NCBI RefSeq assembly: GCF_000219215.1
Contig: NC_015726.1
Location: forward strand, 248,001 to 312,000
Reading direction: 5' to 3'
DNA length: 64,000 nt
Source: Cupriavidus necator N-1
Lineage (GTDB): Bacteria > Pseudomonadota > Gammaproteobacteria > Burkholderiales > Burkholderiaceae
The position numbers and the translations under genes are program-made. The notes under the pieces are model-generated. The model ran no database searches. It worked only from the letters and a program-made list of their open reading frames with translations, and was not told the DNA's origin. Shown here piece after piece: positions 45,911 to 54,351 of this stretch (the first letter of the stretch is position 1; each line of letters opens with the position of its first letter).

Positions 45911-46579
45911 TTATTCGCCGTACTGCCGCAACCCCTCCAGGTCCAGCACCTCGATCACGCCGTAGTCCACCCGCACCAGGCCCTGCTGTTCCAGCACCTT
46001 GAGCGCCTGGTTGGCGCGCTGGCGCGAAATGCCTGCAAGCAGGCCGATCTCTTCCTGCGAGATCTCCAGCGTCGTGCCGATCCCCGGATACAGGTGCTCA
46101 TTGAACAGCGACGACACCGCGCGCGCCACGCGCGAATCGATGTCGAGCAGCCGTTCATATTCCACCGCCGCGATGAACTGTCCCAGGCGTTCGTTGAACT
46201 GCGTCAGCAGGAAGCGCGTGAACGGCAGGCTGGTATCCAGCAACCACAGAAAAGTGTCGCGCGGCAGGAAGGCGATGGTCGAGCGGCGCAGCGCCATCAC
46301 GTCGTACTTGCGGATTTCCGACTTGAGCACCGCGCCTTCGCCGAACCAGCCGCCGGTGGGCACGCCGGTGAAGGTGACCGACTTGCCCGAGGGCGACACC
46401 GTGGTGATCTTGACGATGCCTTCGAGCACGCCCATCCAGTGCTCAGCCATGTCACCCTTGTGACAGACGTAGTCGCCCTGGGTGTACTCGTGGACGAACA
46501 TGGCGCGGCGCACGCGTTCGCGCTGCTCGGGGCTCAGGTCTGCTGCCCATACGCAGCGGTCGACAAAATCGTTCAGCAT
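45911..46579 (-). CDS. Crp/Fnr family transcriptional regulator
   Basis: A 222-residue regulator with an N-terminal cyclic-nucleotide-binding-like barrel (MFVHEYTQGDYVCHKGDMAEHW, TGVPTGGWFGEGAVL) and a C-terminal winged helix with ISQEEIGLLAGISRQRANQALKVLEQQGLV. There is no Fnr-type cysteine cluster. It is divergent from the acyl-CoA ligase/ABC importer cluster, which it probably controls. The palindrome at 46615-46632 in the shared region is a candidate operator. Confidence 0.92.
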   Translation of the reverse strand: MLNDFVDRCVWAADLSPEQRERVRRAMFVHEYTQGDYVCHKGDMAEHWMGVLEGIVKITTVSPSGKSVTFTGVPTGGWFGEGAVLKSEIRKYDVMALRRSTIAFLPRDTFLWLLDTSLPFTRFLLTQFNERLGQFIAAVEYERLLDIDSRVARAVSSLFNEHLYPGIGTTLEISQEEIGLLAGISRQRANQALKVLEQQGLVRVDYGVIEVLDLEGLRQYGE

Positions 46580-46614
46580 GGCCTGCAGAAGCTCCCGTAG
46601 GGATTAACCCGGAA

Positions 46615-46632
46615 TTGTCACCGGCGTGACAA
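46615..46632. promoter_or_regulatory. Perfect palindrome TTGTCAC-N4-GTGACAA, candidate Crp-type operator
   Basis: Seven-base arms TTGTCAC (46615-46621) and GTGACAA (46626-46632) around CGGC. It lies 36 bp upstream of the crp-type gene start and about 225 bp before the ligase gene. The two-fold symmetry fits a Crp-family dimer, though half-sites differ from the E. coli TGTGA form. Confidence 0.55.
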
Positions 46633-46855
46633 CCGGGGTTGTTGGCATGGGCTATCGTACGATCACAACGGAACCGCGGGTGCCACCAGCGGCACGCCGG
46701 GGCAAGGCGCAAGCCTTCCCGGCGGCCTGATGCAAGGCACACCGGGCTTGATGCCGGGCGGCAATTGCTGCCGGGCAAAGCAAGCCAAGTATAACGACCG
46801 GACCGGCGCTTGACACCGGGCGTGGATCCCCACGCCGGAGGGACAGGAGACAGCG

Positions 46856-48814
46856 ATGCAGGAATCGTCGGCGACGACCTTCCCGCGATGGCTGCTGGCG
46901 CACGCCCAGCAGCGGCCGGATCATCCGGCTCACCGCGAGAAGGATCTCGGCATCTGGCAGACATACAGCTGGGCCCAGGCGGCCCAGCAGGTGAGGGCGC
47001 TGGCTTGCGGGCTGGCCGCGCTCGGCTTCAGGCGCGGCATGAACCTGGCGGTGGTGGGCGACAACCGCCCGCGGCTGTACTGGGCCATGACCGCGGCGCA
47101 GGCGCTGGGCGGCGTGCCGGTGCCGCTGTACCAGGACGCCATCGCCAACGAGATGGTCTACGTGCTCAACGATGCGGAAATCGAGTTCGCCATCGTCGAG
47201 GACCAGGAGCAGGTCGACAAGCTGCTGGAAGTGGAGGCGCAGCTGGCCGAGTCCGGCCGCGCCGTGCGCCACGTCATCTTTGAAGACCCGCGCGGCCTGA
47301 TGGACTACGACCACCCGTCGCTGATGTCTTATGAACGGCTGCAGGAACTGGGCCGCGAGTTCGACCAGGCGCACCCGGGCTTCTATGACGAGGCCATCGC
47401 CGCCGGCCAGCCCGACGACACCGCGATCATCCTCTATACGTCGGGCACTACCGGCAAGCCCAAGGGCGTATGCCATTCGCACTACGGCCTGATCGGCGCG
47501 GCGCGCAACGGCTGCGCCTTCGACAAGCTGAGCGCTGACGACGACGTGCTGTCCTACCTGCCGATGGCATGGGTGGGCGACAACCTGTTCTCCTACGCGC
47601 AGGCGATGGTGGCGGGCTTCACGGTGAACTGCCCGGAATCGCGCGAAACGGTGATGACCGACCTGCGCGAGATCGGCCCCACCTACTACTTTGCGCCGCC
47701 GCGCATCTATGAAGGGCTGCTGACGCAGGTGATGATCCGCATGGAGGATGCCGGCTGGATCAAGCGCAAGCTGTTCCACTGGGCCATGGATGTGGCGAAG
47801 CGCTGCGGCACCGACATCCTTGACGGCCAGCCGGTATCGCTCGCGGACCGCGCGCGCTACGCCCTGGGCGAAGTGCTGGTCTACGGCCCGCTGCGCAATG
47901 TGCTGGGCATGAGCCGCATCCGCGTGGGCTATACCGCGGGCGAGGCGATCGGACCGGACCTGTTCCGCTTCTACCGCTCGATCGGCGTGAACCTGAAGCA
48001 GTTCTACGGCCAGACCGAGACCTGCGCCTATGTGTGCCTGCAGCCGGACGGCAAGGTCAAGTTCGATTCCGTAGGGCCGGCCGCGCCCGGCATGGAAATC
48101 CGCATCGCCGACAACGGCGAGGTGCTGGTGCGCGGCGTGGGCCTGCTCAAGTCCTACTACAAGCGCGACGACGCCACGCGCGAGGCCATCAACGACGAGG
48201 GCTACTTCATGACCGGGGACGCCGGTGTGATCGACGCCGACGGCCACCTGAAGATCATCGACCGCGCCAAGGACGTGGGCAAGCTGGCCGATGGCTCGAT
48301 GTTCGCGCCCAAGTACATCGAGAACAAGCTCAAGTTCTTCCCGTACATCAAGGAAGCGGTGGCCTTCGGCAGCGACCGCGACCAGGTCTGCGCCTTTATC
48401 AACATCGACTTCGAGGCCGTGGGCAACTGGGCCGAGCGCCGCCACCTGCCGTATGCCGGCTATGTCGACCTGGCCGCGCAGCCCGACGTGCTGGAAATGA
48501 TCGGCGAGTGCGTGAACCAGGTGAATGCCGATCTGGCCAACGACCCGATGCTGGCCGGATCGCAGGTTGCACGCTTCCTGGTCCTCCACAAGGAACTGGA
48601 TCCGGACGACGACGAGCTCACGCGCACGCGCAAGGTGCGCCGCGGCTTTATCGCCGACAAATACGGCGTGCTGGTGGAGGCGCTCTATGCGGGCAAGTCC
48701 GAGCAGTTCATCGAGACGCGCGTCAAGTTTGAAGACGGGCGCGAGGGCAGCGTGTCGGCCACGCTGAAGCTGGTCAATGCGAAGCGCCTGCCTGTGGCGG
48801 CGCGCGCGGCATGA
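46856..48814 (+). CDS. AMP-dependent acyl-CoA synthetase (long-chain type)
   Basis: A 652-residue adenylate-forming ligase activating a carboxylic acid with ATP and CoA. Motifs: the P-loop YTSGTTGKPKGV (about residues 198-209), YGQTETCAYVC and the hinge/A8 region TGDAGVIDADGHLKIIDRAKD. A good CAGGAGACAGCG site precedes the ATG. Its stop overlaps the start of the LivG-type ATPase gene (ATGA), coupling activation to uptake. It resembles bacterial long-chain/FadD15-like synthetases; the acid is unknown. Confidence 0.92.
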   Translation: MQESSATTFPRWLLAHAQQRPDHPAHREKDLGIWQTYSWAQAAQQVRALACGLAALGFRRGMNLAVVGDNRPRLYWAMTAAQALGGVPVPLYQDAIANEMVYVLNDAEIEFAIVEDQEQVDKLLEVEAQLAESGRAVRHVIFEDPRGLMDYDHPSLMSYERLQELGREFDQAHPGFYDEAIAAGQPDDTAIILYTSGTTGKPKGVCHSHYGLIGAARNGCAFDKLSADDDVLSYLPMAWVGDNLFSYAQAMVAGFTVNCPESRETVMTDLREIGPTYYFAPPRIYEGLLTQVMIRMEDAGWIKRKLFHWAMDVAKRCGTDILDGQPVSLADRARYALGEVLVYGPLRNVLGMSRIRVGYTAGEAIGPDLFRFYRSIGVNLKQFYGQTETCAYVCLQPDGKVKFDSVGPAAPGMEIRIADNGEVLVRGVGLLKSYYKRDDATREAINDEGYFMTGDAGVIDADGHLKIIDRAKDVGKLADGSMFAPKYIENKLKFFPYIKEAVAFGSDRDQVCAFINIDFEAVGNWAERRHLPYAGYVDLAAQPDVLEMIGECVNQVNADLANDPMLAGSQVARFLVLHKELDPDDDELTRTRKVRRGFIADKYGVLVEALYAGKSEQFIETRVKFEDGREGSVSATLKLVNAKRLPVAARAA

Positions 48815-49791
48815 GCGAGGGCAGCAAGATGACGCAAGTAGCCTGGCAAGGCGCGGGGCAGCGCGAATGGGCGGGGACGGCACGCACGGATGCCAGCGGC
48901 ACGGGCAGCGGCGGCGCGATCGCCCCGGCAGGCCCGATGTCTCCCGCGGGTCTGGCGGATGACAGCGGCGCGCATCCCGGCACGCAGCGCGCACAGCGCA
49001 CCGGCGAGCAGGCGCGCACCGGCGGCGAGGTGATCCTGGACCTGCAGCATATCTCGCTGTCGTTCGGCGGGGTCAAGGCGCTGACCGATATCTCGTTCGA
49101 TGTGTGCGAGCACGAGGTGCGCGCCATCATCGGCCCCAACGGCGCCGGCAAGAGCTCGATGCTCAACGTGATCAACGGCGTCTACCACCCGCAGCAGGGA
49201 CGCATCGTGTTCCGCGGCGAGGAGCGCAAGCAGATGCACCCGACCGCCGCGGCGCGCCAGGGCATTGCGCGCACCTTCCAGAACATCGCGCTGTTCAAGG
49301 GCATGACGGTGCTGGACAACATCATGACCGGGCGCAACACGCAGTTCCGCACCGGGCTCTTCGCCCACGCGCTGTGGTGGGGCCCGGCGCGCAACGAAGA
49401 GATGCGCCATCGCCAGAAGGTCGAGGAAGTGATCGACTTCCTCGAGATCCAGTCGATCCGCAAGACCCCGGTGGGGCGCTTGCCGTATGGCCTGCAGAAG
49501 CGCGTGGAGCTGGCGCGCGCGCTCGCGGCCGAGCCCTCGATGCTGCTGCTGGACGAGCCCATGGCCGGCATGAACGTGGAAGAGAAGCAGGACATGTGCC
49601 GCTTCATCCTGGATGTGAACCGGCAGTTCGGCACCACCATCGTGCTGATCGAGCACGACATGGGCGTGGTGATGGATATCTCCGACCGCGTGGTGGTGCT
49701 CGACTACGGCAAGAAGATCGGCGACGGCACGCCGGACGAGGTCAAGGGCAACCCTGACGTGATCAAGGCGTACCTGGGCACTTCGCACTGA
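48811..49791 (+). CDS. Branched-chain-type ABC transporter ATP-binding protein (LivG type)
   Basis: A 326-residue ATPase. Walker A is GPNGAGKSS, the Q-loop is TFQNIALF, the signature is LPYGLQKRVELARALA and Walker B is LLLDEP. The LivG-type extended segment between Q-loop and signature is present. It carries about 73 extra N-terminal residues, low-complexity and rich in Gly, Ala, Thr and Ser, before VILDLQHISLSFGG. If translation starts at 48811 these are real; ATG 48829 removes only six. The start overlaps the ligase stop. Confidence 0.92.
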   Translation: MSEGSKMTQVAWQGAGQREWAGTARTDASGTGSGGAIAPAGPMSPAGLADDSGAHPGTQRAQRTGEQARTGGEVILDLQHISLSFGGVKALTDISFDVCEHEVRAIIGPNGAGKSSMLNVINGVYHPQQGRIVFRGEERKQMHPTAAARQGIARTFQNIALFKGMTVLDNIMTGRNTQFRTGLFAHALWWGPARNEEMRHRQKVEEVIDFLEIQSIRKTPVGRLPYGLQKRVELARALAAEPSMLLLDEPMAGMNVEEKQDMCRFILDVNRQFGTTIVLIEHDMGVVMDISDRVVVLDYGKKIGDGTPDEVKGNPDVIKAYLGTSH

Positions 49792-49802
49792 GGCTCTGAA
49801 CC

Positions 49803-50717
49803 ATGACGTTCTTCTTTGAAATCCTGATCGGCGGCTTGCTCTCGGGCCTGATGTACTCGCTGGTGGCGCTGGGCTTCGTGCTGATCTACAAGGCCTCAGG
49901 CGTGTTCAACTTCGCGCAGGGCGCGATGGTGTACTTCGCCGCGCTGGCGGTGGTGGGGCTGATGGACAAGGGCCTGCCGATGTGGGCCGCGGTGATCGGC
50001 GCCTTCGTGGTGATGATCCTGGTCGGCATGAGCACCGAGCGCTTCGTGCTGCGCAAGCTGGTCAACCAGCCGCCGATCACGCTGTTCATGGCGACCATCG
50101 GGCTGTCATTCTTCCTCGAAGGCCTGGGGCCGCTGCTGTTCGGCAATGAAGTGCGCCCGATCAACCTGGGCATCGTCGACGAGCCGATCGAATCGATCCT
50201 GACCAACTTCAATATCGTGCTGTCCAAGTTCGACATCGCGGCGGCGGCCATCGCCGGCGTCCTGGTGGGATCGCTGGCGCTGTTCTTCCAGTACACCAAG
50301 GTCGGCCGCGCGCTGCGCGCGGTGGCCGACGACCACCAGGCGGCGCTGTCGCTGGGCATCCCGCTGCAGAACATCTGGGCCATCGTCTGGGGCGTGGCAG
50401 GCTTCGTTGCACTGGTGGCCGGCATGCTGTGGGGCTCGCGCAATGGCGTGCAGTTCGCGCTCACGCTGACCGCGCTCAAGGCGCTGCCGGTGCTGATCCT
50501 GGGCGGCTTCACCTCGGTGCCGGGCGCCATCGTCGGCGGGCTGATCATCGGCGCCTCGGAGAAGCTGGCCGAGATCTATATCCCGCCGGTGTTCCAGTCG
50601 ATGTTCGGGGGCAACTTCGGCGGCATCGAAGGGTGGTTCCCGTATGTGTTCGCCCTGCTGTTCCTGCTGGTCCGCCCCGAAGGGCTGTTCGGCGAGAAAC
50701 ACATCGATCGCGTCTGA
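49803..50717 (+). CDS. Branched-chain-type ABC transporter permease (LivH type)
   Basis: A 304-residue inner-membrane permease with about eight TM segments. It begins MTFFFEILIGGLLSGLMYSLVALGFVLIYKASGVFNFAQG, typical of LivH; VADDHQAALSLGIP is the conserved cytoplasmic loop. It lies 11 bp after the ATPase gene and 24 bp before the LivM-type gene. Part of a HAAT-family importer for amino acids, amides or carboxylates. Confidence 0.94.
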   Translation: MTFFFEILIGGLLSGLMYSLVALGFVLIYKASGVFNFAQGAMVYFAALAVVGLMDKGLPMWAAVIGAFVVMILVGMSTERFVLRKLVNQPPITLFMATIGLSFFLEGLGPLLFGNEVRPINLGIVDEPIESILTNFNIVLSKFDIAAAAIAGVLVGSLALFFQYTKVGRALRAVADDHQAALSLGIPLQNIWAIVWGVAGFVALVAGMLWGSRNGVQFALTLTALKALPVLILGGFTSVPGAIVGGLIIGASEKLAEIYIPPVFQSMFGGNFGGIEGWFPYVFALLFLLVRPEGLFGEKHIDRV

Positions 50718-50741
50718 CCGACTTCGCACAGGAGACTTACC

Positions 50742-51818
50742 ATGTTTTATCGTGAAGCCGGCCAATTCAAGACCAGCTACGTCGCCGACAGCCAGATCTT
50801 CCCCATCCGCCAGGACCGCATCGGCTTTGCCGTGCTGATGGCCGTGGCCTTCGTGGCGATCCCGTTCGTCGGGTCGGAGTACTGGTTCTCGGCCATCCTG
50901 ATCCCATTCCTGATTTTCTCGCTGGCGGCGCTGGGCCTGAATATCCTGACCGGCTATGCCGGCCAGCTGTCGCTCGGCACCGCAGCCTTCATGGCCGTGG
51001 GCGCCTACGCGGCCTACAACTTCCAGCTGCGCATCGAAGGCATCCCGGTGCTGCTGTCATTCCTGCTGGCCGGGCTGTCGGCGGCGCTGGTGGGGGTGGC
51101 CTTCGGCCTGCCGTCGCTGCGCATCAAGGGCTTCTACCTCGCCGTGGCGACGCTGGCGGCGCAGTTCTTCGTGGTGTGGGCGCTGACCAAGTTCCCCTGG
51201 TTCTCCAACAACAGCTCGTCGGGCGTGATCACGGCGCAGCGGCTGGACCTGTTCGGCGTCGCCATCGACACCCCGCTGAAGAAGTACCTGTTCGTGCTGG
51301 CCATCGTCACGGTGCTGGCGCTGGCCGCCAAGAACCTGGTGCGCTCGGCCACCGGGCGCGCGTGGATGTCGGTGCGCGACATGGACGTGGCGGCCGAGGT
51401 GATCGGCATCCCGCTGATGCGCACCAAGCTGCTCGCGTTCGCGGTCAGCTCGTTCTACTGCGGCGTGGCCGGCGCGCTGTATGCGTTCTGCTACCTGGGC
51501 TCGGTCGAGCCCGACGGCTTCTCGCTGGACCTGTCGTTCCGCGTGCTGTTCATGATCATCATCGGCGGCGTGGGCAGCATCCTGGGCTCGTTCCTGGGCG
51601 CGGCCTTCATCCTGCTGCTGCCGATCTTCCTGGACAACGTGCTGCCGCCGCTGGCCGCGCTGCTGCACCTGCCGTTCACCAATGCCACCGTGTCGCACAT
51701 CCAGCTGATGGTGTTCGGCGGGCTGATCATCTTCTTCCTGATCGTGGAGCCGCACGGGCTGGCCCGGCTGTGGCAGATCGCCAAGGAAAAGCTGAGGCTG
51801 TGGCCGTTCCCTCATTGA
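50742..51818 (+). CDS. Branched-chain-type ABC transporter permease (LivM type)
   Basis: A 358-residue permease with a longer polar N-terminus than LivH. It shows ALGLNILTGYAGQLSLGTAAFMAVGAY, the LivM signature, and the loop VRDMDVAAEVIGIPLMRTKLLAF. A strong AGGAGACTTACC site precedes the ATG. Partner of the LivH-type protein in the importer. Confidence 0.94.
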   Translation: MFYREAGQFKTSYVADSQIFPIRQDRIGFAVLMAVAFVAIPFVGSEYWFSAILIPFLIFSLAALGLNILTGYAGQLSLGTAAFMAVGAYAAYNFQLRIEGIPVLLSFLLAGLSAALVGVAFGLPSLRIKGFYLAVATLAAQFFVVWALTKFPWFSNNSSSGVITAQRLDLFGVAIDTPLKKYLFVLAIVTVLALAAKNLVRSATGRAWMSVRDMDVAAEVIGIPLMRTKLLAFAVSSFYCGVAGALYAFCYLGSVEPDGFSLDLSFRVLFMIIIGGVGSILGSFLGAAFILLLPIFLDNVLPPLAALLHLPFTNATVSHIQLMVFGGLIIFFLIVEPHGLARLWQIAKEKLRLWPFPH

Positions 51819-51909
51819 CGGGAGGGGTGCCTGTGTTACCGCAGTTCCTGTGTGAAGTTCTGAAGCTTACGCATAACGAAACGCTCCCTTGAGGGCGATG
51901 GAGACTGTC

Positions 51910-53247
51910 ATGACCAACCTGATTCGCAATGTGCAACGCGCCGCCCTGGTGGTCAGCGCCGCGGCGGCACTGCTGGCGCCGGCGGCGCCGGCCATGGCGC
52001 AGAGCAACGAGCAGTTCGTGGCGCTGCCAAGCTACCGCGTGGGGCCGTATGGCGCCAACGGGCAGTCCTGGTATGGCGGTTTCATCGACTACCTCAACTA
52101 CGTCAACCTGAAGGAAGGCGGCGTCAACGGCGTCAAGCTGTCGTGGGAAGAGTGCGAGACCGAGTACAACAACGCCAAGGGCGTGGAGTGCTATGAACGC
52201 CTGAAGTCCAAGAACGCCACCACCAAGGGCACCGCCTACCACGCCATGTCCACCGGCATTTCGTACGCGCTGGTCGACAAGACCGCCGCCGACAAGGTGC
52301 CGCTGGTGATGATGGGCTACGGCCGCACCGACGCGGTGGATGGCTCGGTGTTCCCGTACGCGTTCCCGCTGGTGACCACGTACCAGATGCAGGTCTCGGC
52401 CATCGTCAAGTACCTGGCCTCGAAGAACGGCGGCTCGCTGGCCGGCAAGAAGATCGTCTACCTGTACCACGACTCGGCCTATGGCAAGGAGCCGATCGTG
52501 GCGCTGCAGGCCGAGGCCAAGCTGGGCAAGTTCAACCTGGTGGAGATCCCGGTGGCGCACCCGGGCAACGAGCAGGGCGCGCAGTGGCTGAAGATCCGCC
52601 AGGAGAACCCCGACTACGTGATCTTCTGGGGCTGGGGCGTGATGAACCAGACCGCGCTGAAGGCCGCGCAGAAGGTGGGCTTTGCGCGCGACAAGATAAT
52701 CGGCTCGTGGTGGGCCGGCTCGGAAGAAGACACGGTGCCGGCGGGTGATGCGTCCAAGGGCTACATGAGCGCCACCTGGAACGTGGCGGGCCGCAACGTG
52801 CCGCTGATCGCCGATATCGACAAGGTGGTCTACGGTGCCGGCAAGGGCAATATGCAGGACAAGAACAAGGTGGGTTCGGTGCTGTACAACCGCGGCGTGT
52901 CGGCGGCGGTGGTGACGGTGGAAGCGGTGCGCGTGGCACAGGCCAAGTTCGGCAAGGGCAAGCCCATGACCGGCGAGCAGATGCGCTGGGCCTTCGAGAA
53001 CCTGAACCTGACCAACGCGCGCCTGCAGCAACTCGGCGCCACCGGCCTGCTGCCCGAGATCAAGACCAGCTGCGACAACCACGAGGGTTCGGGCAAGGTC
53101 AAGATCCAGCAGTGGGATGGCACCAAGTGGGTGGTGGTGTCGGACTGGATCGAGGGCAACAAGAGCCTGATCCACCCGCTGTTCAAGGCCACGGCGGCGC
53201 AGTACGCGAAGGAGAAGGGGATTACTCCGGCTTGTTCGAAGTCTTGA
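51910..53247 (+). CDS. ABC transporter substrate-binding protein (LivK-like, periplasmic)
   Basis: A 445-residue binding protein with a signal peptide ending APAMAQ. The ATG at 51910 is chosen because GGAG lies seven bases upstream; ATG 51898 and TTG 51889 are alternatives. The mature part has the two-lobe leucine-binding-like fold, with WEECETEYNNAKGVECYERL and YLYHDSAYGKEP as conserved segments. It is longer than LivK (about 370), as in the group of binding proteins found with acyl-CoA ligases. Ligand not readable from the sequence. Confidence 0.92.
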   Translation: MTNLIRNVQRAALVVSAAAALLAPAAPAMAQSNEQFVALPSYRVGPYGANGQSWYGGFIDYLNYVNLKEGGVNGVKLSWEECETEYNNAKGVECYERLKSKNATTKGTAYHAMSTGISYALVDKTAADKVPLVMMGYGRTDAVDGSVFPYAFPLVTTYQMQVSAIVKYLASKNGGSLAGKKIVYLYHDSAYGKEPIVALQAEAKLGKFNLVEIPVAHPGNEQGAQWLKIRQENPDYVIFWGWGVMNQTALKAAQKVGFARDKIIGSWWAGSEEDTVPAGDASKGYMSATWNVAGRNVPLIADIDKVVYGAGKGNMQDKNKVGSVLYNRGVSAAVVTVEAVRVAQAKFGKGKPMTGEQMRWAFENLNLTNARLQQLGATGLLPEIKTSCDNHEGSGKVKIQQWDGTKWVVVSDWIEGNKSLIHPLFKATAAQYAKEKGITPACSKS

Positions 53248-53275
53248 GAGGCCGCCCGAATCCCGACTGGGTTCT

Positions 53276-53394
53276 CCCCTCTCCCGCTTGCGGGAGAGGG
53301 GCGGGGGTGAGGGCCGGCGCTGGCAATAGCGAGCGCGTTCACTTCGTGGCAGCGCCCGCCCTCACCCCAACCTTCTCCCAGAGGGAGAGGGAGT
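53276..53394. repeat. Composite palindromic repeat (CTCTCCCGC family)
   Basis: First a perfect 12-bp-arm palindrome, CCCCTCTCCCGC-TT-GCGGGAGAGGGG (53276-53301), then a second pair of 11-bp arms GGGGTGAGGGC (53304-53314) and GCCCTCACCCC (53358-53368), ending in a degenerate CTCCCAGAGGGAGAGG. It lies between the binding-protein and LivF genes. It resembles the elements at 7923 and 55641 and could stabilise or attenuate the operon mRNA. Confidence 0.75.
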
Positions 53395-53440
53395 ACCCAA
53401 TAGGCAAGCTGGAAACCGCAACACCAACACGAGCCGCACC

Positions 53441-54259
53441 ATGAGCCTTCTGTCCGTCAACAATATCGAAGTCATCTACGATCACGTGATCCTGGTGCTC
53501 AAAGGCGTCTCGCTCGAAGTGCCGGAAGGCAAGATCGTGGCGCTGCTCGGCGCCAACGGCGCGGGCAAGACCACCACGCTCAAGGCCATCTCCAACCTGC
53601 TGCAGGCCGAGCGCGGCGATGTCACCAAGGGCTCGATCGAATATCGCGGCGACCGCGTCGACCAGCTCACGCCCAACGACCTGGTGCGCCGCGGCGTGAT
53701 CCAGGTGATGGAGGGGCGCCACTGCTTCGCGCACCTGACCATCGAAGAGAACCTGCTCACCGGCGCCTACACGCGCGGCCTGTCGCGCGGCCAGACGCGC
53801 GACGAGCTGGAAAAGATCTACGAGTACTTCCCGCGGCTGAAGACGCGCCGCAAGTCGCAGGCCGGCTACACCTCTGGCGGCGAGCAGCAGATGTGCGCGA
53901 TCGGCCGGGCCATGATGGCCAAGCCGGCGATGATCCTGCTGGACGAGCCTTCGATGGGGCTGGCGCCGCAGATCGTCGAGGAGATCTTCGAGATCGTGCG
54001 CGGCCTGAATTCGCGCGAGAACGTCAGCTTCCTGCTGGCCGAGCAGAACACCATGGTGGCGCTGCGCTATGCCGACTACGGCTACATCCTGGAAAACGGC
54101 CGCGTGGTGATGGACGGCGACGCCGAATCGCTGCGCACCAACGAGGATGTCAAGGAGTTCTACCTGGGCGTGGCCGCCAACGATGCGGACGACGGTGCCG
54201 GGCGCAAGTCGTTCCGCGATGTGAAGAGCTACCGGCGCAGGAAGCGCTGGCTGGCCTGA
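53441..54259 (+). CDS. Branched-chain-type ABC transporter ATP-binding protein (LivF type)
   Basis: A 272-residue ATPase, second of the importer. Walker A is GANGAGKTT, the signature is YTSGGEQQMCAIGRA and Walker B is ILLDEPSMGLAPQIVEEIFE, the LivF form. A Lys/Arg-rich tail of about 20 residues extends beyond the usual end. It is separated from the binding-protein gene by the palindromic repeat but otherwise continues the operon. Confidence 0.94.
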   Translation: MSLLSVNNIEVIYDHVILVLKGVSLEVPEGKIVALLGANGAGKTTTLKAISNLLQAERGDVTKGSIEYRGDRVDQLTPNDLVRRGVIQVMEGRHCFAHLTIEENLLTGAYTRGLSRGQTRDELEKIYEYFPRLKTRRKSQAGYTSGGEQQMCAIGRAMMAKPAMILLDEPSMGLAPQIVEEIFEIVRGLNSRENVSFLLAEQNTMVALRYADYGYILENGRVVMDGDAESLRTNEDVKEFYLGVAANDADDGAGRKSFRDVKSYRRRKRWLA

Positions 54260-54351
54260 GCCGACGTAAGCCGACCCAATTTATCCGGCATTGCCACCAC
54301 GCGCCTGTGGCGCGACGGCATGCCGCATCCCATTCCCTGACGCACAGCACC

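Noticed and set aside
46652..48994. A 780-residue minus-strand frame across the acyl-CoA ligase gene
   Set aside because: Antisense shadow without domains.
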